64,000 nt of DNA from Bacteroidota bacterium (GTDB lineage: Bacteria > Bacteroidota > Bacteroidia > 2-12-FULL-35-15): NCBI GenBank assembly GCA_025963725.1, contig JAOQAE010000002.1, positions 310,001-374,000 of the forward strand, read 5' to 3'. The position numbers and the translations under genes are program-made. Shown here one piece after another: positions 35,499 through 43,064 of this stretch. Position 1 is the first letter of the stretch, and every line of letters begins with the position of its first letter. The notes below the pieces were generated by a model that was not told the DNA's origin, did no database searches, and saw only the letters and a program-made list of their open reading frames with translations.

Positions 35499-36935
35499 TT
35501 ATACTGCAATTTGCTGCATTTTTATCAATTCACGGATATCGGCCATGATCTTTTTGGCCAGGTTATCCGCGGTGGTTTCACTTTCGCTTTCCGAATAAAT
35601 GCGGATGATCGGCTCTGTATTGGATTTGCGCAAATGCACCCATTCCTTGTCGAATTCGATCTTCACGCCATCCACAAGGTTGATCGGCTGCTTCTTGTAT
35701 TTCTGCTGAACGCCTTCCAGGATCCTGTCTACGCTGATCTCCGGCGTAAGCTCGATCTTGTTCTTTGAAATGTGATAGTCGGGATATGTGGAACGCAGCA
35801 TCGAGCAGGTTTTTCCGTATTTGGCGAGGTGCGATAAAAATATCGCGATGCCAACGAGCGCATCGCGGCCGTAATGCAATTCCGGGAGAATGATCCCTCC
35901 GTTGCCTTCACCGCCGATGATCGCCTTTGTTTCCTTCATCATCTTCACCACGTTCACTTCACCCACTGCCGACGCATGGTAAGTTCCGCCATGCTTCTCG
36001 GTCACGTCGCGCAAAGCACGGGTTGACGAGAGGTTAGAAACGGTAGCGCCTTTTTTGCCGGCTGCTTTTTCTGCCGGTGTCCGCTTGTTTAAAACGTATT
36101 CTGCAACGGCAACCAGCGTGTACTCCTCCCCGAACATTTCCCCATCCTCGCACACAAGCGCGAGGCGGTCCACATCGGGATCCACCACAATTCCAACATG
36201 CGCTTTTTCCTTTACAACCGCCTTCGAGATGTCGCGCAGGTTTTCCGGCAAGGGCTCGGGGTTATGAGGAAATTCGCCGGTAGGCTCACAATATAATTTC
36301 ACTACGCTGGCTACGCCGAGCGCTTCGAGCAGCTGCGGAAGCACAATGCCGCCGGTAGAGTTCACGCAGTCGATCACCACTCTGAACTTTGCAGCTTTAA
36401 TGGCAGGTATATCCACCAGCTTCAGCGCAAGGATCTTGTCGATGTGCTTTTGAATATAAGTATCGTTCTTCGTGATCTTTCCGAGCGAATTCACATCCGC
36501 AAAGGTGTATCCTTCACTTTCCGCGATCTTCAGCAGGTCCTCACCGTCTTTTTCACTGATGAATTCCCCTTTTTCGTTAAGGAGCTTTAAGGCATTCCAC
36601 TGCTTCGGGTTGTGGCTTGCGGTAAGAATGATGCCGCCATCGGCCTGCTCCTCGGGAACAGCTATTTCCACGGTTGGCGTGGTAGACAATCCAATGTCCA
36701 CAATATTCACTCCCATCCCCTGTAACGTTCCCATTACCAGGTTATTGACCATTTCTCCTGAAATACGGGCATCCCTGCCTACCACTACTTTCAGCTTCTG
36801 GCCCGGGCCTTTTCTTGCCAAAAGCCATGCTGCATAAGCAGATGTGAATTTAACAACATCCAAAGGGCTCAAGCCTTCCCCTGGTTTCCCGCCGATCGTT
36901 CCCCTGATGCCTGATATTGATTTGATTAAGGCCAT
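35499..36935 (-). CDS. glmM: Phosphoglucosamine mutase-type alpha-D-phosphohexomutase
   Basis: 478 residues. The phosphoserine is S107 in LTASHNPKQWNALK, the metal loop is VDPDVDRLALV, the sugar-binding loop GEGNGGIILPE and the phosphate loop RKSNTEPIIRIY. The enzyme family swaps phosphate between C1 and C6 of hexoses; the GEGNGG loop and Bacteroidetes context favour glucosamine (cell-wall UDP-GlcNAc supply), but phosphomannomutase is possible. A -7 box lies about 46 nt upstream. A second family member is at 53603-55009. Confidence 0.85.
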   Translation of the reverse strand: MALIKSISGIRGTIGGKPGEGLSPLDVVKFTSAYAAWLLARKGPGQKLKVVVGRDARISGEMVNNLVMGTLQGMGVNIVDIGLSTTPTVEIAVPEEQADGGIILTASHNPKQWNALKLLNEKGEFISEKDGEDLLKIAESEGYTFADVNSLGKITKNDTYIQKHIDKILALKLVDIPAIKAAKFRVVIDCVNSTGGIVLPQLLEALGVASVVKLYCEPTGEFPHNPEPLPENLRDISKAVVKEKAHVGIVVDPDVDRLALVCEDGEMFGEEYTLVAVAEYVLNKRTPAEKAAGKKGATVSNLSSTRALRDVTEKHGGTYHASAVGEVNVVKMMKETKAIIGGEGNGGIILPELHYGRDALVGIAIFLSHLAKYGKTCSMLRSTYPDYHISKNKIELTPEISVDRILEGVQQKYKKQPINLVDGVKIEFDKEWVHLRKSNTEPIIRIYSESESETTADNLAKKIMADIRELIKMQQIAV

Positions 36936-36980
36936 ACTTCGTTCTTTCCTCCTGTATTTAAGTTTCCAATTTTAAGGTTA

Positions 36981-36988
36981 CAAAGATA
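36981..36988 (-). promoter_or_regulatory. glmM -7 box
   Basis: TATCTTTG on the minus strand, 45 nt upstream of the ATG at 36935. No clear -33 element. Confidence 0.5.
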
Positions 36989-37155
36989 CGGTTTTCGCCG
37001 CTGATTACGTAAAAATAGGCATGAAACAATCAACCAAATACTGTTAAAAATAATATGGGATTTATAGGCCAATTTTTACTACTTTCGCTAAAATTTGAAA
37101 AAAGCAACAATTTATCACCTTGATTGTTGTTTTGTTGTAACTAAATCCAAGAGAG

Positions 37156-38568
37156 ATGAGCGAAGAATTCGGGGAAAATGAACACAAGGGAGCACAGCAT
37201 ATTCTATTGCTTGTTGACCGTTTTGAGGAGATGATCCAGAATAACAAGCAGTATTTTTTTGATTCGGAAGAATTTGAAGACATTATTGATTATTATATCG
37301 ACAAGAACAATCCAAAAAAATCACTGCAGGTAATTGAATACGCGATCGGGCAATACCCTTTCTCCACCGTATTCTTCCTGCGCAAGGCACAGATCCTGGC
37401 GGCGTCCAATCAAAGCCAGAAAGCCCTTGAGATCCTTTCCTTTGTGGAAAGCATGGAACCCTCCAATCCCGAGCTGTACATGACCAAAGGCAGCATTTAC
37501 AGCCAGATGGGGCTTACCGAGCAGGCGATCGAGAATTATAAGAAAGCTGCGGATAATGCGGAAGAGCTGGATGAGATCTACCTCGCCATGGCCTTCGAGT
37601 TTGAGAATACCGCCAAGTTCGACGATGCCATCTACTACCTGAAAAAAGCCATCGAGGAAAACCCGGAGAATGAAGCCGCGCTTTATGAGCTGGCGTTCTG
37701 CTATGAGCTGAACGGCCAATCGGAAGAAAGCGTGAAATACTATAACGATTTCACCGATAGGCACCCCTATACCGCTACCGCCTGGTTTAACCTTGGTGTG
37801 GCCTACAACCGCCTCGGGCTGTTTGAAAAAGCGATCGACGCCTATGATTATGCCATTGCCATCCAGGAGGATTTCGCTTCGGCCTATTTTAACAAGGCAA
37901 ATTCCCTCGCCAACCTGAACCGCCTCGATGAAGCCATTGAAGTGTACAAGGAAACGCTGAAGGTGGAAGAGCCGGATGCGATCACTTTTTACTACATCGG
38001 CGAATGCTATGAAAAAAAGGAAGATTACGACCATGCCCTGATCTATTATAACAAGGCCATCAAGCTGAATCCGCAATTGTCGGATGCATGGCTGGGCATC
38101 GGCATTGTGCTGGATGCGCAGGAAAAGACCCACGAAGGGATGCATTATGTGAAGAAAGCGCTGGATCTGGAAAAGGAAAATGCCGAGTTCTGGTACATTT
38201 ACGGCGAGCTGCAGCAAAAAATGCAGTTTTACGAGGATGCGGAAGAGTCATTTAAAAAAGTGATCGAGCTCGACCCCACCAATGCGGAGATCTGGCTGGA
38301 TTATGCTAATTTATTATTCGAACAGGAAAACAAGAACGGCTCGCTGGAAGTGCTGGCGGAAGGCATCAAGCACCATCCGCAGAACGCAGCGCTGCAATAC
38401 CGCATAGCCGCCTGCCTGATGAGCATCGGGCAAAAGCAGGAAGCCCTCAGCTTTTTGCAGGGAGCGCTTACGCTGGATTATGAAAAGCACAATGAATTAT
38501 TTGAGTATCTTCCCGACCTCAAAGGGAACGCAAGTATCACAGACTTAATTGAATCCTATAAAAAATAG
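37156..38568 (+). CDS. Cytoplasmic tetratricopeptide repeat protein
   Basis: 470 residues, no signal peptide. At least ten TPR hairpins run through most of the length (for example LTEQAIENYKKAADNAE, GLFEKAIDAYDYAIAIQEDF, NRLDEAIEVYKETLKVE, DYDHALIYYNKAIKLNPQ, YEDAEESFKKVIELDPTN). The acidic N-terminus (MSEEFGENEHKG) is separate from the repeats. The ComA homologue starts 1 bp after its stop, so they form an operon. Partner proteins are unknown. Confidence 0.9.
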   Translation: MSEEFGENEHKGAQHILLLVDRFEEMIQNNKQYFFDSEEFEDIIDYYIDKNNPKKSLQVIEYAIGQYPFSTVFFLRKAQILAASNQSQKALEILSFVESMEPSNPELYMTKGSIYSQMGLTEQAIENYKKAADNAEELDEIYLAMAFEFENTAKFDDAIYYLKKAIEENPENEAALYELAFCYELNGQSEESVKYYNDFTDRHPYTATAWFNLGVAYNRLGLFEKAIDAYDYAIAIQEDFASAYFNKANSLANLNRLDEAIEVYKETLKVEEPDAITFYYIGECYEKKEDYDHALIYYNKAIKLNPQLSDAWLGIGIVLDAQEKTHEGMHYVKKALDLEKENAEFWYIYGELQQKMQFYEDAEESFKKVIELDPTNAEIWLDYANLLFEQENKNGSLEVLAEGIKHHPQNAALQYRIAACLMSIGQKQEALSFLQGALTLDYEKHNELFEYLPDLKGNASITDLIESYKK

Positions 38569-38569
38569 T

Positions 38570-39346
38570 ATGAATTATACATTACCTCATATTCCTGAGC
38601 GCCCGGCAAAGCCACGCAACAGTGGGCTTACCATGATGATGGATAAAGGATTAAGCATTCGCCAGGCGGAGGATTTTATTGCAGCCAGCAGCGATTACAC
38701 GGATATCATCAAGCTGGGGTTCGGAACCTCCTACCTTACGAAAGGGCTGGAAGAAAAAATAAAGCTGTACAAGGAAGCAGGAATGAAGATCTACCTTGGA
38801 GGTACGTTGTTCGAAGCGTTCATCGTGCGCAACATGTTCGATGATTACATGAAGCTGATCGACCGCCTGAAGCTCGATTGCGCAGAGGTTTCGGACGGTT
38901 CCATTGTAATGCCGCATGATAAGAAGTGCGAATACATCCACAAGCTTTCTAAAAATTTTACCGTGCTTTCCGAAGTGGGCTCCAAGGAGGCAGGACTGAT
39001 CATTCACCCTGCCATGTGGGTTTCCATGATGAACAAGGAGCTGCAGGCCGGCTCCTGGAAGGTGATCGCGGAAGCGCGCGAAAGCGGGAATGTGGGTATT
39101 TACCGTGCAAACGGCAATGCGCATACCTTGCTGATCAACAAGATCCTTGCAAAAGTGAAGAAGGATGATATCCTCTGGGAAGCGCCGCAGAAATCGCAGC
39201 AGGTATGGTTCCTTAAATTACTGGGGGCAAATGCAAACCTCGGGAACATTGCACATGATGATGTGATCCCGCTGGAAACATTGCGCTTAGGGCTTCGCGG
39301 AGATACATTCTTCAGCTATCTGCCGGCAGAGCTGAAGCAGGAGTAG
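38570..39346 (+). CDS. Phosphosulfolactate synthase (ComA family)
   Basis: 258 residues from the ATG at 38570, immediately after the TPR gene stop. The family joins sulfite to phosphoenolpyruvate to give phosphosulfolactate, the first step of coenzyme M synthesis in methanogens. A TIM barrel is visible: NSGLTMMMDKGLS, DIIKLGFGTSYL, GMKIYLGGTLFEAF, AEVSDGSIVMP, VLSEVGSKEAG, IIHPAMWVSMM, LWEAPQKSQQVWF and GNIAHDDVIPLE. In bacteria without coenzyme M its product is uncertain; a sulfonate metabolite is one idea. comB and comC are not here. Confidence 0.87.
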   Translation: MNYTLPHIPERPAKPRNSGLTMMMDKGLSIRQAEDFIAASSDYTDIIKLGFGTSYLTKGLEEKIKLYKEAGMKIYLGGTLFEAFIVRNMFDDYMKLIDRLKLDCAEVSDGSIVMPHDKKCEYIHKLSKNFTVLSEVGSKEAGLIIHPAMWVSMMNKELQAGSWKVIAEARESGNVGIYRANGNAHTLLINKILAKVKKDDILWEAPQKSQQVWFLKLLGANANLGNIAHDDVIPLETLRLGLRGDTFFSYLPAELKQE

Positions 39347-39431
39347 TTTATAGTTCGTGGTTCGTAGACAGTGAGCCGGAGAATTGAATTTCAATTCAAA
39401 AATTGAAATTCAAAAAGCCGTGCAGGATCAG

Positions 39432-39461
39432 TTCCCCTCTCGAGAGGGGTTAGGGGTGTGT
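39432..39461. repeat. Dispersed CCCCTCTCGAGAGGGG repeat
   Basis: CCCCTCTCGAGAGGGGTTAG followed by GGGTGTGT, nearly identical to the right end of 12742-12978. Next to it, 39487-39512 (GATCC ... CGGAATGACA) belongs to a second family and 39528-39566 holds ATTCGTAATTCG repeats. Together they fill the 224-bp gap before the rhodanese gene. Confidence 0.8.
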
Positions 39462-39570
39462 AAAATTCCTAATTTCCAAGTCGGAATAAGATCCCTCGGG
39501 CAAGCTCGGAATGACAACACACAGATTCGTAATTCGTAGATTTAGTACAAATTCGTAATTCGCATATAAC

Positions 39571-39885
39571 ATGAAAGAGGTAACCGTATCGGAATTAAAA
39601 AAAATGAGAGATGAAAAGGCAGATTTTCAATTGATCGATGTCCGCGAGGAGCACGAGCTCGAGATCTGTGAAATCGGCGGTGAGCATATCCCAATGGGCG
39701 ATGTGATGGACAACCTGGGCAAGATCTCCAAAGACAAGCAGGTGGTGATCCACTGCCGCAGCGGCGCACGTTCGGGCGCTATCTGCCAGGCGCTGGAAAC
39801 ACAGGGCTATAACAATGTTTATAACCTGAAAGGCGGGATCATTGCATGGGCGAACGAGATCGACCCATCACTTACGAAGTACTAA
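39571..39885 (+). CDS. Rhodanese-like sulfurtransferase
   Basis: 104 residues, one rhodanese domain. The active cysteine is C62 in HCRSGARSGA; LIDVREEHELEICEI and GGIIAWANEID are family blocks. It carries sulfur as a persulfide in the cytoplasm, in thiosulfate or tRNA-sulfur pathways. Short single-domain forms like this are common near DedA proteins or desulfurases. It is 43 bp upstream of a DedA gene on the same strand. Confidence 0.93.
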   Translation: MKEVTVSELKKMRDEKADFQLIDVREEHELEICEIGGEHIPMGDVMDNLGKISKDKQVVIHCRSGARSGAICQALETQGYNNVYNLKGGIIAWANEIDPSLTKY

Positions 39886-39928
39886 ACCGCTGCAGTTACC
39901 AATCACTTAATTTTTAATTTACCAATTT

Positions 39929-40588
39929 ATGGTAGAACTTTTCAGGCATATTTTCGAAAGGGATTTCGAATGGCTTATCGCCACTTACGGCACTGCCATT
40001 TACATTGTTCTGTTCATTGTTATTTTCATAGAAACCGGCCTGGTAGCCATGCCCTTCCTCCCCGGCGACTCCCTGCTGTTCACTGCAGGGCTGATCGCCA
40101 ACCCAGGCAATAAGCTCATTCATTCCGACATCGGGCACCTGAATATCTGGTATCTTTTTATCCTCCTCAGCATCGCGGCGATCGTGGGCGACAATTGCAA
40201 CTACTGGATCGGCAGAAAGGTGGGGCTCCGGATCTTCAACCTGCGCTTCCGCGGAAAGCCATTGGTAAAGAAAGAATACCTCGACAAGACTCACGAATTT
40301 TATGCAAAGCATGGCACAAAGGCGATCATAATGGCCCGCTTTGTTCCTTTTGTACGCACGTTCACACCTTTTGCCGCCGGAGTTGGTGAAATGAGCTATA
40401 AAAAATTCCTGCCCTACGATATTTTCGGCGGGCTCCTCTGGATCTTCAGCCTTACCACCGCGGGATATTTACTGGGTGAGGTTGATCTTATCCGTGAGCA
40501 TATCGACCTTGTGTGCCTGCTTATCATCTTCATTTCCGTGCTGCCGATCATCATTGGCGTGTGGAGGTCGAGGAAGGCTAAGGCCTGA
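39929..40588 (+). CDS. DedA-family membrane protein
   Basis: 219 residues with five or so membrane segments. Family motifs: FIETGLVAMPFLPGDSLLF near 35-55 (re-entrant loop), the [FY]xRxxP block ARFVPFVRTFTPFAAGVGEM, and GYLLGEV. DedA/VTT proteins move or flip lipids (such as undecaprenyl phosphate or phosphatidylethanolamine) in the cytoplasmic membrane. The specific lipid cannot be told. Confidence 0.94.
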   Translation: MVELFRHIFERDFEWLIATYGTAIYIVLFIVIFIETGLVAMPFLPGDSLLFTAGLIANPGNKLIHSDIGHLNIWYLFILLSIAAIVGDNCNYWIGRKVGLRIFNLRFRGKPLVKKEYLDKTHEFYAKHGTKAIIMARFVPFVRTFTPFAAGVGEMSYKKFLPYDIFGGLLWIFSLTTAGYLLGEVDLIREHIDLVCLLIIFISVLPIIIGVWRSRKAKA

Positions 40589-40600
40589 TCCTTCTTCAAT

Positions 40601-40608
40601 TATTTTTG
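40601..40608 (+). promoter_or_regulatory. -7 box adjacent to the start codon of the gene at 40612
   Basis: TATTTTTG, ending 3 nt before the ATG at 40612. It overlaps a TTG start candidate at 40606 and suggests a leaderless mRNA. Confidence 0.45.
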
Positions 40609-40611
40609 CAC

Positions 40612-41019
40612 ATGCCCCAGGAAGATTACATAAAGAAAGAGATCGACAAACTGGGCAAGCTGCTTGCAAAGGCGCTGGCCGACCTGGTCCGGCTCAAATC
40701 AAAAGGCCAGCTGAGCGATGCCCTGAATGTGACCGATCAAACCCTGCGCACGGAGTTGGGCATCGACCTTGAAGCGCTGTGCGCCCTTCCTCAAAATGAG
40801 CTCCTTCCCTTTCTTGCAGCTGAGAAAAAGCTCAGCAATGTTCAGATGGAGCTGATCGCAGACCTGCTGTTCGAAAGCGCGGAGAATGATCCCGCTGCTG
40901 TTTCAAAATACACCCGCGCCCTGCGGATCTACGAGGCTGTGACCGAAACCGAGCCGAACTATTCCATTAACCGCCACTTCAAAATTGAGCTGATCCGGCG
41001 GCTGTTGCGGGAAGCATAA
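40612..41019 (+). CDS. Small helical protein (DUF6483-like), unknown
   Basis: 135 residues from the ATG at 40612 (a TTG two codons upstream lies in the -7 box). Entirely helical and charged; no signal or membrane segment. MPQEDYIKKEIDKLGKLLAK at the N-terminus resembles DUF6483 proteins as I remember them, and the C-terminus (SKYTRALRIYEAVTETEPN) looks like one TPR hairpin. No function known. Confidence 0.72.
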   Translation: MPQEDYIKKEIDKLGKLLAKALADLVRLKSKGQLSDALNVTDQTLRTELGIDLEALCALPQNELLPFLAAEKKLSNVQMELIADLLFESAENDPAAVSKYTRALRIYEAVTETEPNYSINRHFKIELIRRLLREA

Positions 41020-41050
41020 AAAATATTTTTTTTCCGAATTAAATATTTTA

Positions 41051-41058
41051 TACCTTTG
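41051..41058 (+). promoter_or_regulatory. -7 box of the AAA ATPase gene
   Basis: TACCTTTG, full TAnnTTTG match, 48 nt before the ATG at 41107 and directly abutting the half-site array that starts at 41059. Confidence 0.55.
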
Positions 41059-41093
41059 GGTATTATACCATGTGGTATAATACCATTTAGTAT
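41059..41093 (+). promoter_or_regulatory. Array of alternating GGTAT/ATACC half-sites (operator-like)
   Basis: GGTAT at 41059-41063, ATACC at 41065-41069, GGTAT at 41074-41078, ATACC at 41080-41084 and GTAT at 41090-41093. The first two and next two form an 11-bp perfect inverted repeat (41059-41069 with 41074-41084); the arrangement also reads as two direct copies of ATACCATnTnGTAT with a 15-bp period. It covers the initial transcribed region just downstream of the -7 box, a good place for a repressor. Confidence 0.6.
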
Positions 41094-41106
41094 AAAATTA
41101 TTAAAC

Positions 41107-42252
41107 ATGAAGGACTCTCCATTTATTTACGGCACCACCGTAAGCACTCATTCCTTCACCAACAGGGAAAAGGAAACCGAAAAGCTGAAGAGCAACCTGC
41201 TCAACGGCATCAACACCATGATCATTTCCCCGCGGCGCTGGGGCAAATCATCGCTCGTGGAAAAAGTGATCCGCGAGATCGGCAGAAAGGAAAAGAAGAC
41301 CAAAACCGTGATCATCGACCTTTTTTCAGTGAGCAGCGAAGAGGAATTCCTCGAATTGTTTGCCCGCGAAGTGCTCAAAGCCTCCTCCACCAAATGGCAG
41401 GAATGGATCAACATGGGAAAGGAATTCTTTAAACAGCTGGTGCCGAAATTCAGCATGGGCTTTGAAGAAACCGATTTCAGCCTGAGCTTCGACTGGAAGG
41501 AATTAAAGAAGCACAGCCAGGAAGTGCTCAACCTGCCTGAATCCATCGCAAAAAAGAAAGGAATCCGCTTCATTATCTGCCTCGACGAATTCCAGAACAT
41601 CTCCAACTTCTCCACTTACACTGCCTTTGAAAAGAAAATGCGTGCCTGCTGGCAGCGCCATCATTCCGTTACCTATTGCCTCTATGGCAGCAAGCGGCAT
41701 ATGATGACGGATATCTTTAACAATGTATCCAAGCCTTTTTACCGCTTTGGCGACATCCTGTTACTGCAGAAGATCGACACCACGAAATGGATCAGCTTCA
41801 TCTGCAAAAGCTTTACCGGCTCCGGTAAGCAGATCCCGGAAGAGGTGGCAGCGCGGATCCCGCAGCTGATGAAGAATCACTCCTGGTATGTGCAGCAGCT
41901 GGCGCATTACACCTGGAACCTCACACAGCGCAAGGCTGGCAATGCCGAAATAGAAGCCGCGCTGAAAGAGCTGATCCAGGCAAACACGCCTTTGTACCAG
42001 AACGAAGTGGAGAACCTTAGCAACACGCAGATCAACCTCCTGAAGGCGGTGGCCAAAGGGGAAACGAAATTCACCAGCACTGCGGTGATGCAGGATTACC
42101 AATTAGGAACGCCCCGGAATGTAAGCAAGAACAGGCTGATCCTCACCAACAGCGACCTCATCCACGAGATGAACGGCGAATACGAATTCCTTGATCCCGC
42201 TTTTGAATTATGGTTTAAAAAGCAGTTCTTTAACAAACCTTACAGCAAATAA
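41107..42252 (+). CDS. AAA+ ATPase of the archaeal-ATPase (ATPase_2/STAND-like) type
   Basis: 381 residues from the ATG at 41107. Order: FTNREKETEKLKS entry motif, Walker A SPRRWGKSS (the usual PRRxGKT variant of this family), Walker B RFIICLDEFQN, sensor-1 CLYGSKRHMM, then a helical lid and a C-terminal winged helix (TQINLLKAVAKGETKFTS ... YEFLDPAFELWFKKQF). Members are found in many copies in archaea and Bacteroidetes and have no settled function; some carry a nuclease domain, this one does not. The promoter region holds an unusual half-site array. aroE starts 2 bp after its stop. Confidence 0.9.
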   Translation: MKDSPFIYGTTVSTHSFTNREKETEKLKSNLLNGINTMIISPRRWGKSSLVEKVIREIGRKEKKTKTVIIDLFSVSSEEEFLELFAREVLKASSTKWQEWINMGKEFFKQLVPKFSMGFEETDFSLSFDWKELKKHSQEVLNLPESIAKKKGIRFIICLDEFQNISNFSTYTAFEKKMRACWQRHHSVTYCLYGSKRHMMTDIFNNVSKPFYRFGDILLLQKIDTTKWISFICKSFTGSGKQIPEEVAARIPQLMKNHSWYVQQLAHYTWNLTQRKAGNAEIEAALKELIQANTPLYQNEVENLSNTQINLLKAVAKGETKFTSTAVMQDYQLGTPRNVSKNRLILTNSDLIHEMNGEYEFLDPAFELWFKKQFFNKPYSK

Positions 42253-42254
42253 AC

Positions 42255-43025
42255 ATGCAGAAAAAATACGGGCTCATCGGCTTTCCCCTCTTCCACTCCT
42301 TTTCCAAAGCTTACTTCACCGAAAAATTTGAAAGGGAGAACAGGGCCGATTGCGAATATGAATTATATCCCATTGACGGGATCGCGCAGCTTCCACAGCT
42401 TATAAAGGACAACCCGGAGCTCTGCGGGCTCAATGTAACGATCCCGTACAAGGAAAGTGTGATCGCTTACCTCGACGAGCTCGATGAAACGGCAAAAGCT
42501 GTCGGAGCCGTCAACTGTATCAAAATTTCTCCGGCTTCCAACCTCGGGCCTCCCCGCTTAAAAGGGTACAATACGGATGTGTTCGGCTTTCGTCAGTCCA
42601 TCAAGCCCTTTCTCGAAACGCAGCATGAGCGGGCGCTGATCCTCGGCACCGGCGGGGCTTCCAAAGCGGTTCATCATGTGCTGAAAGAGATCGGCATCGA
42701 TTGTTATTTTGTAACGAGGGATAAATCTTCCGCAAAAAGCGAAAGGGTATTTTCGTATGAGGAGCTGAACGAATACATTATCAATGCCTTTAAACTCATT
42801 GTAAACACAACATCTGTGGGCATGTTCCCGGAAGTAAATGCAGCACCGGAAATTCCATACCAGTACGTTTCTCCCTCGCATTTGCTGTACGACCTTGTTT
42901 ACAATCCTGCGGAGACCGAATTCATGAAGCGCGGAAAAGCGCAGGGCGCCTCCGTGGTAAACGGGCTGTCGATGCTGAAACAACAGGCGGAAGAAGCCTG
43001 GCGGACCTGGAATAATCCTTCCTGA
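42255..43025 (+). CDS. aroE: Shikimate dehydrogenase
   Basis: 256 residues, slightly short for the family. NADPH-dependent reduction of 3-dehydroshikimate in aromatic amino-acid synthesis. The substrate site is PLFHSFSKAYF; catalytic K66 (NVTIPYKES) and D108 (YNTDVFGF) are present, followed by the nucleotide loop LGTGGASKAVHHVL and the NTTSVGMFP block. It begins 2 bp downstream of the AAA ATPase stop, so it depends on that transcript or on an internal promoter. Confidence 0.95.
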   Translation: MQKKYGLIGFPLFHSFSKAYFTEKFERENRADCEYELYPIDGIAQLPQLIKDNPELCGLNVTIPYKESVIAYLDELDETAKAVGAVNCIKISPASNLGPPRLKGYNTDVFGFRQSIKPFLETQHERALILGTGGASKAVHHVLKEIGIDCYFVTRDKSSAKSERVFSYEELNEYIINAFKLIVNTTSVGMFPEVNAAPEIPYQYVSPSHLLYDLVYNPAETEFMKRGKAQGASVVNGLSMLKQQAEEAWRTWNNPS

Positions 43026-43052
43026 ACACGGGCAATTCTGGTTTTAATTCCG

Positions 43053-43060
43053 TAATTTTG
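43053..43060 (+). promoter_or_regulatory. uvrB -7 box, adjacent to the start codon
   Basis: TAATTTTG, ending 4 nt before the ATG at 43065, again implying a leaderless or near-leaderless mRNA. Confidence 0.45.
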
Positions 43061-43064
43061 CAGT

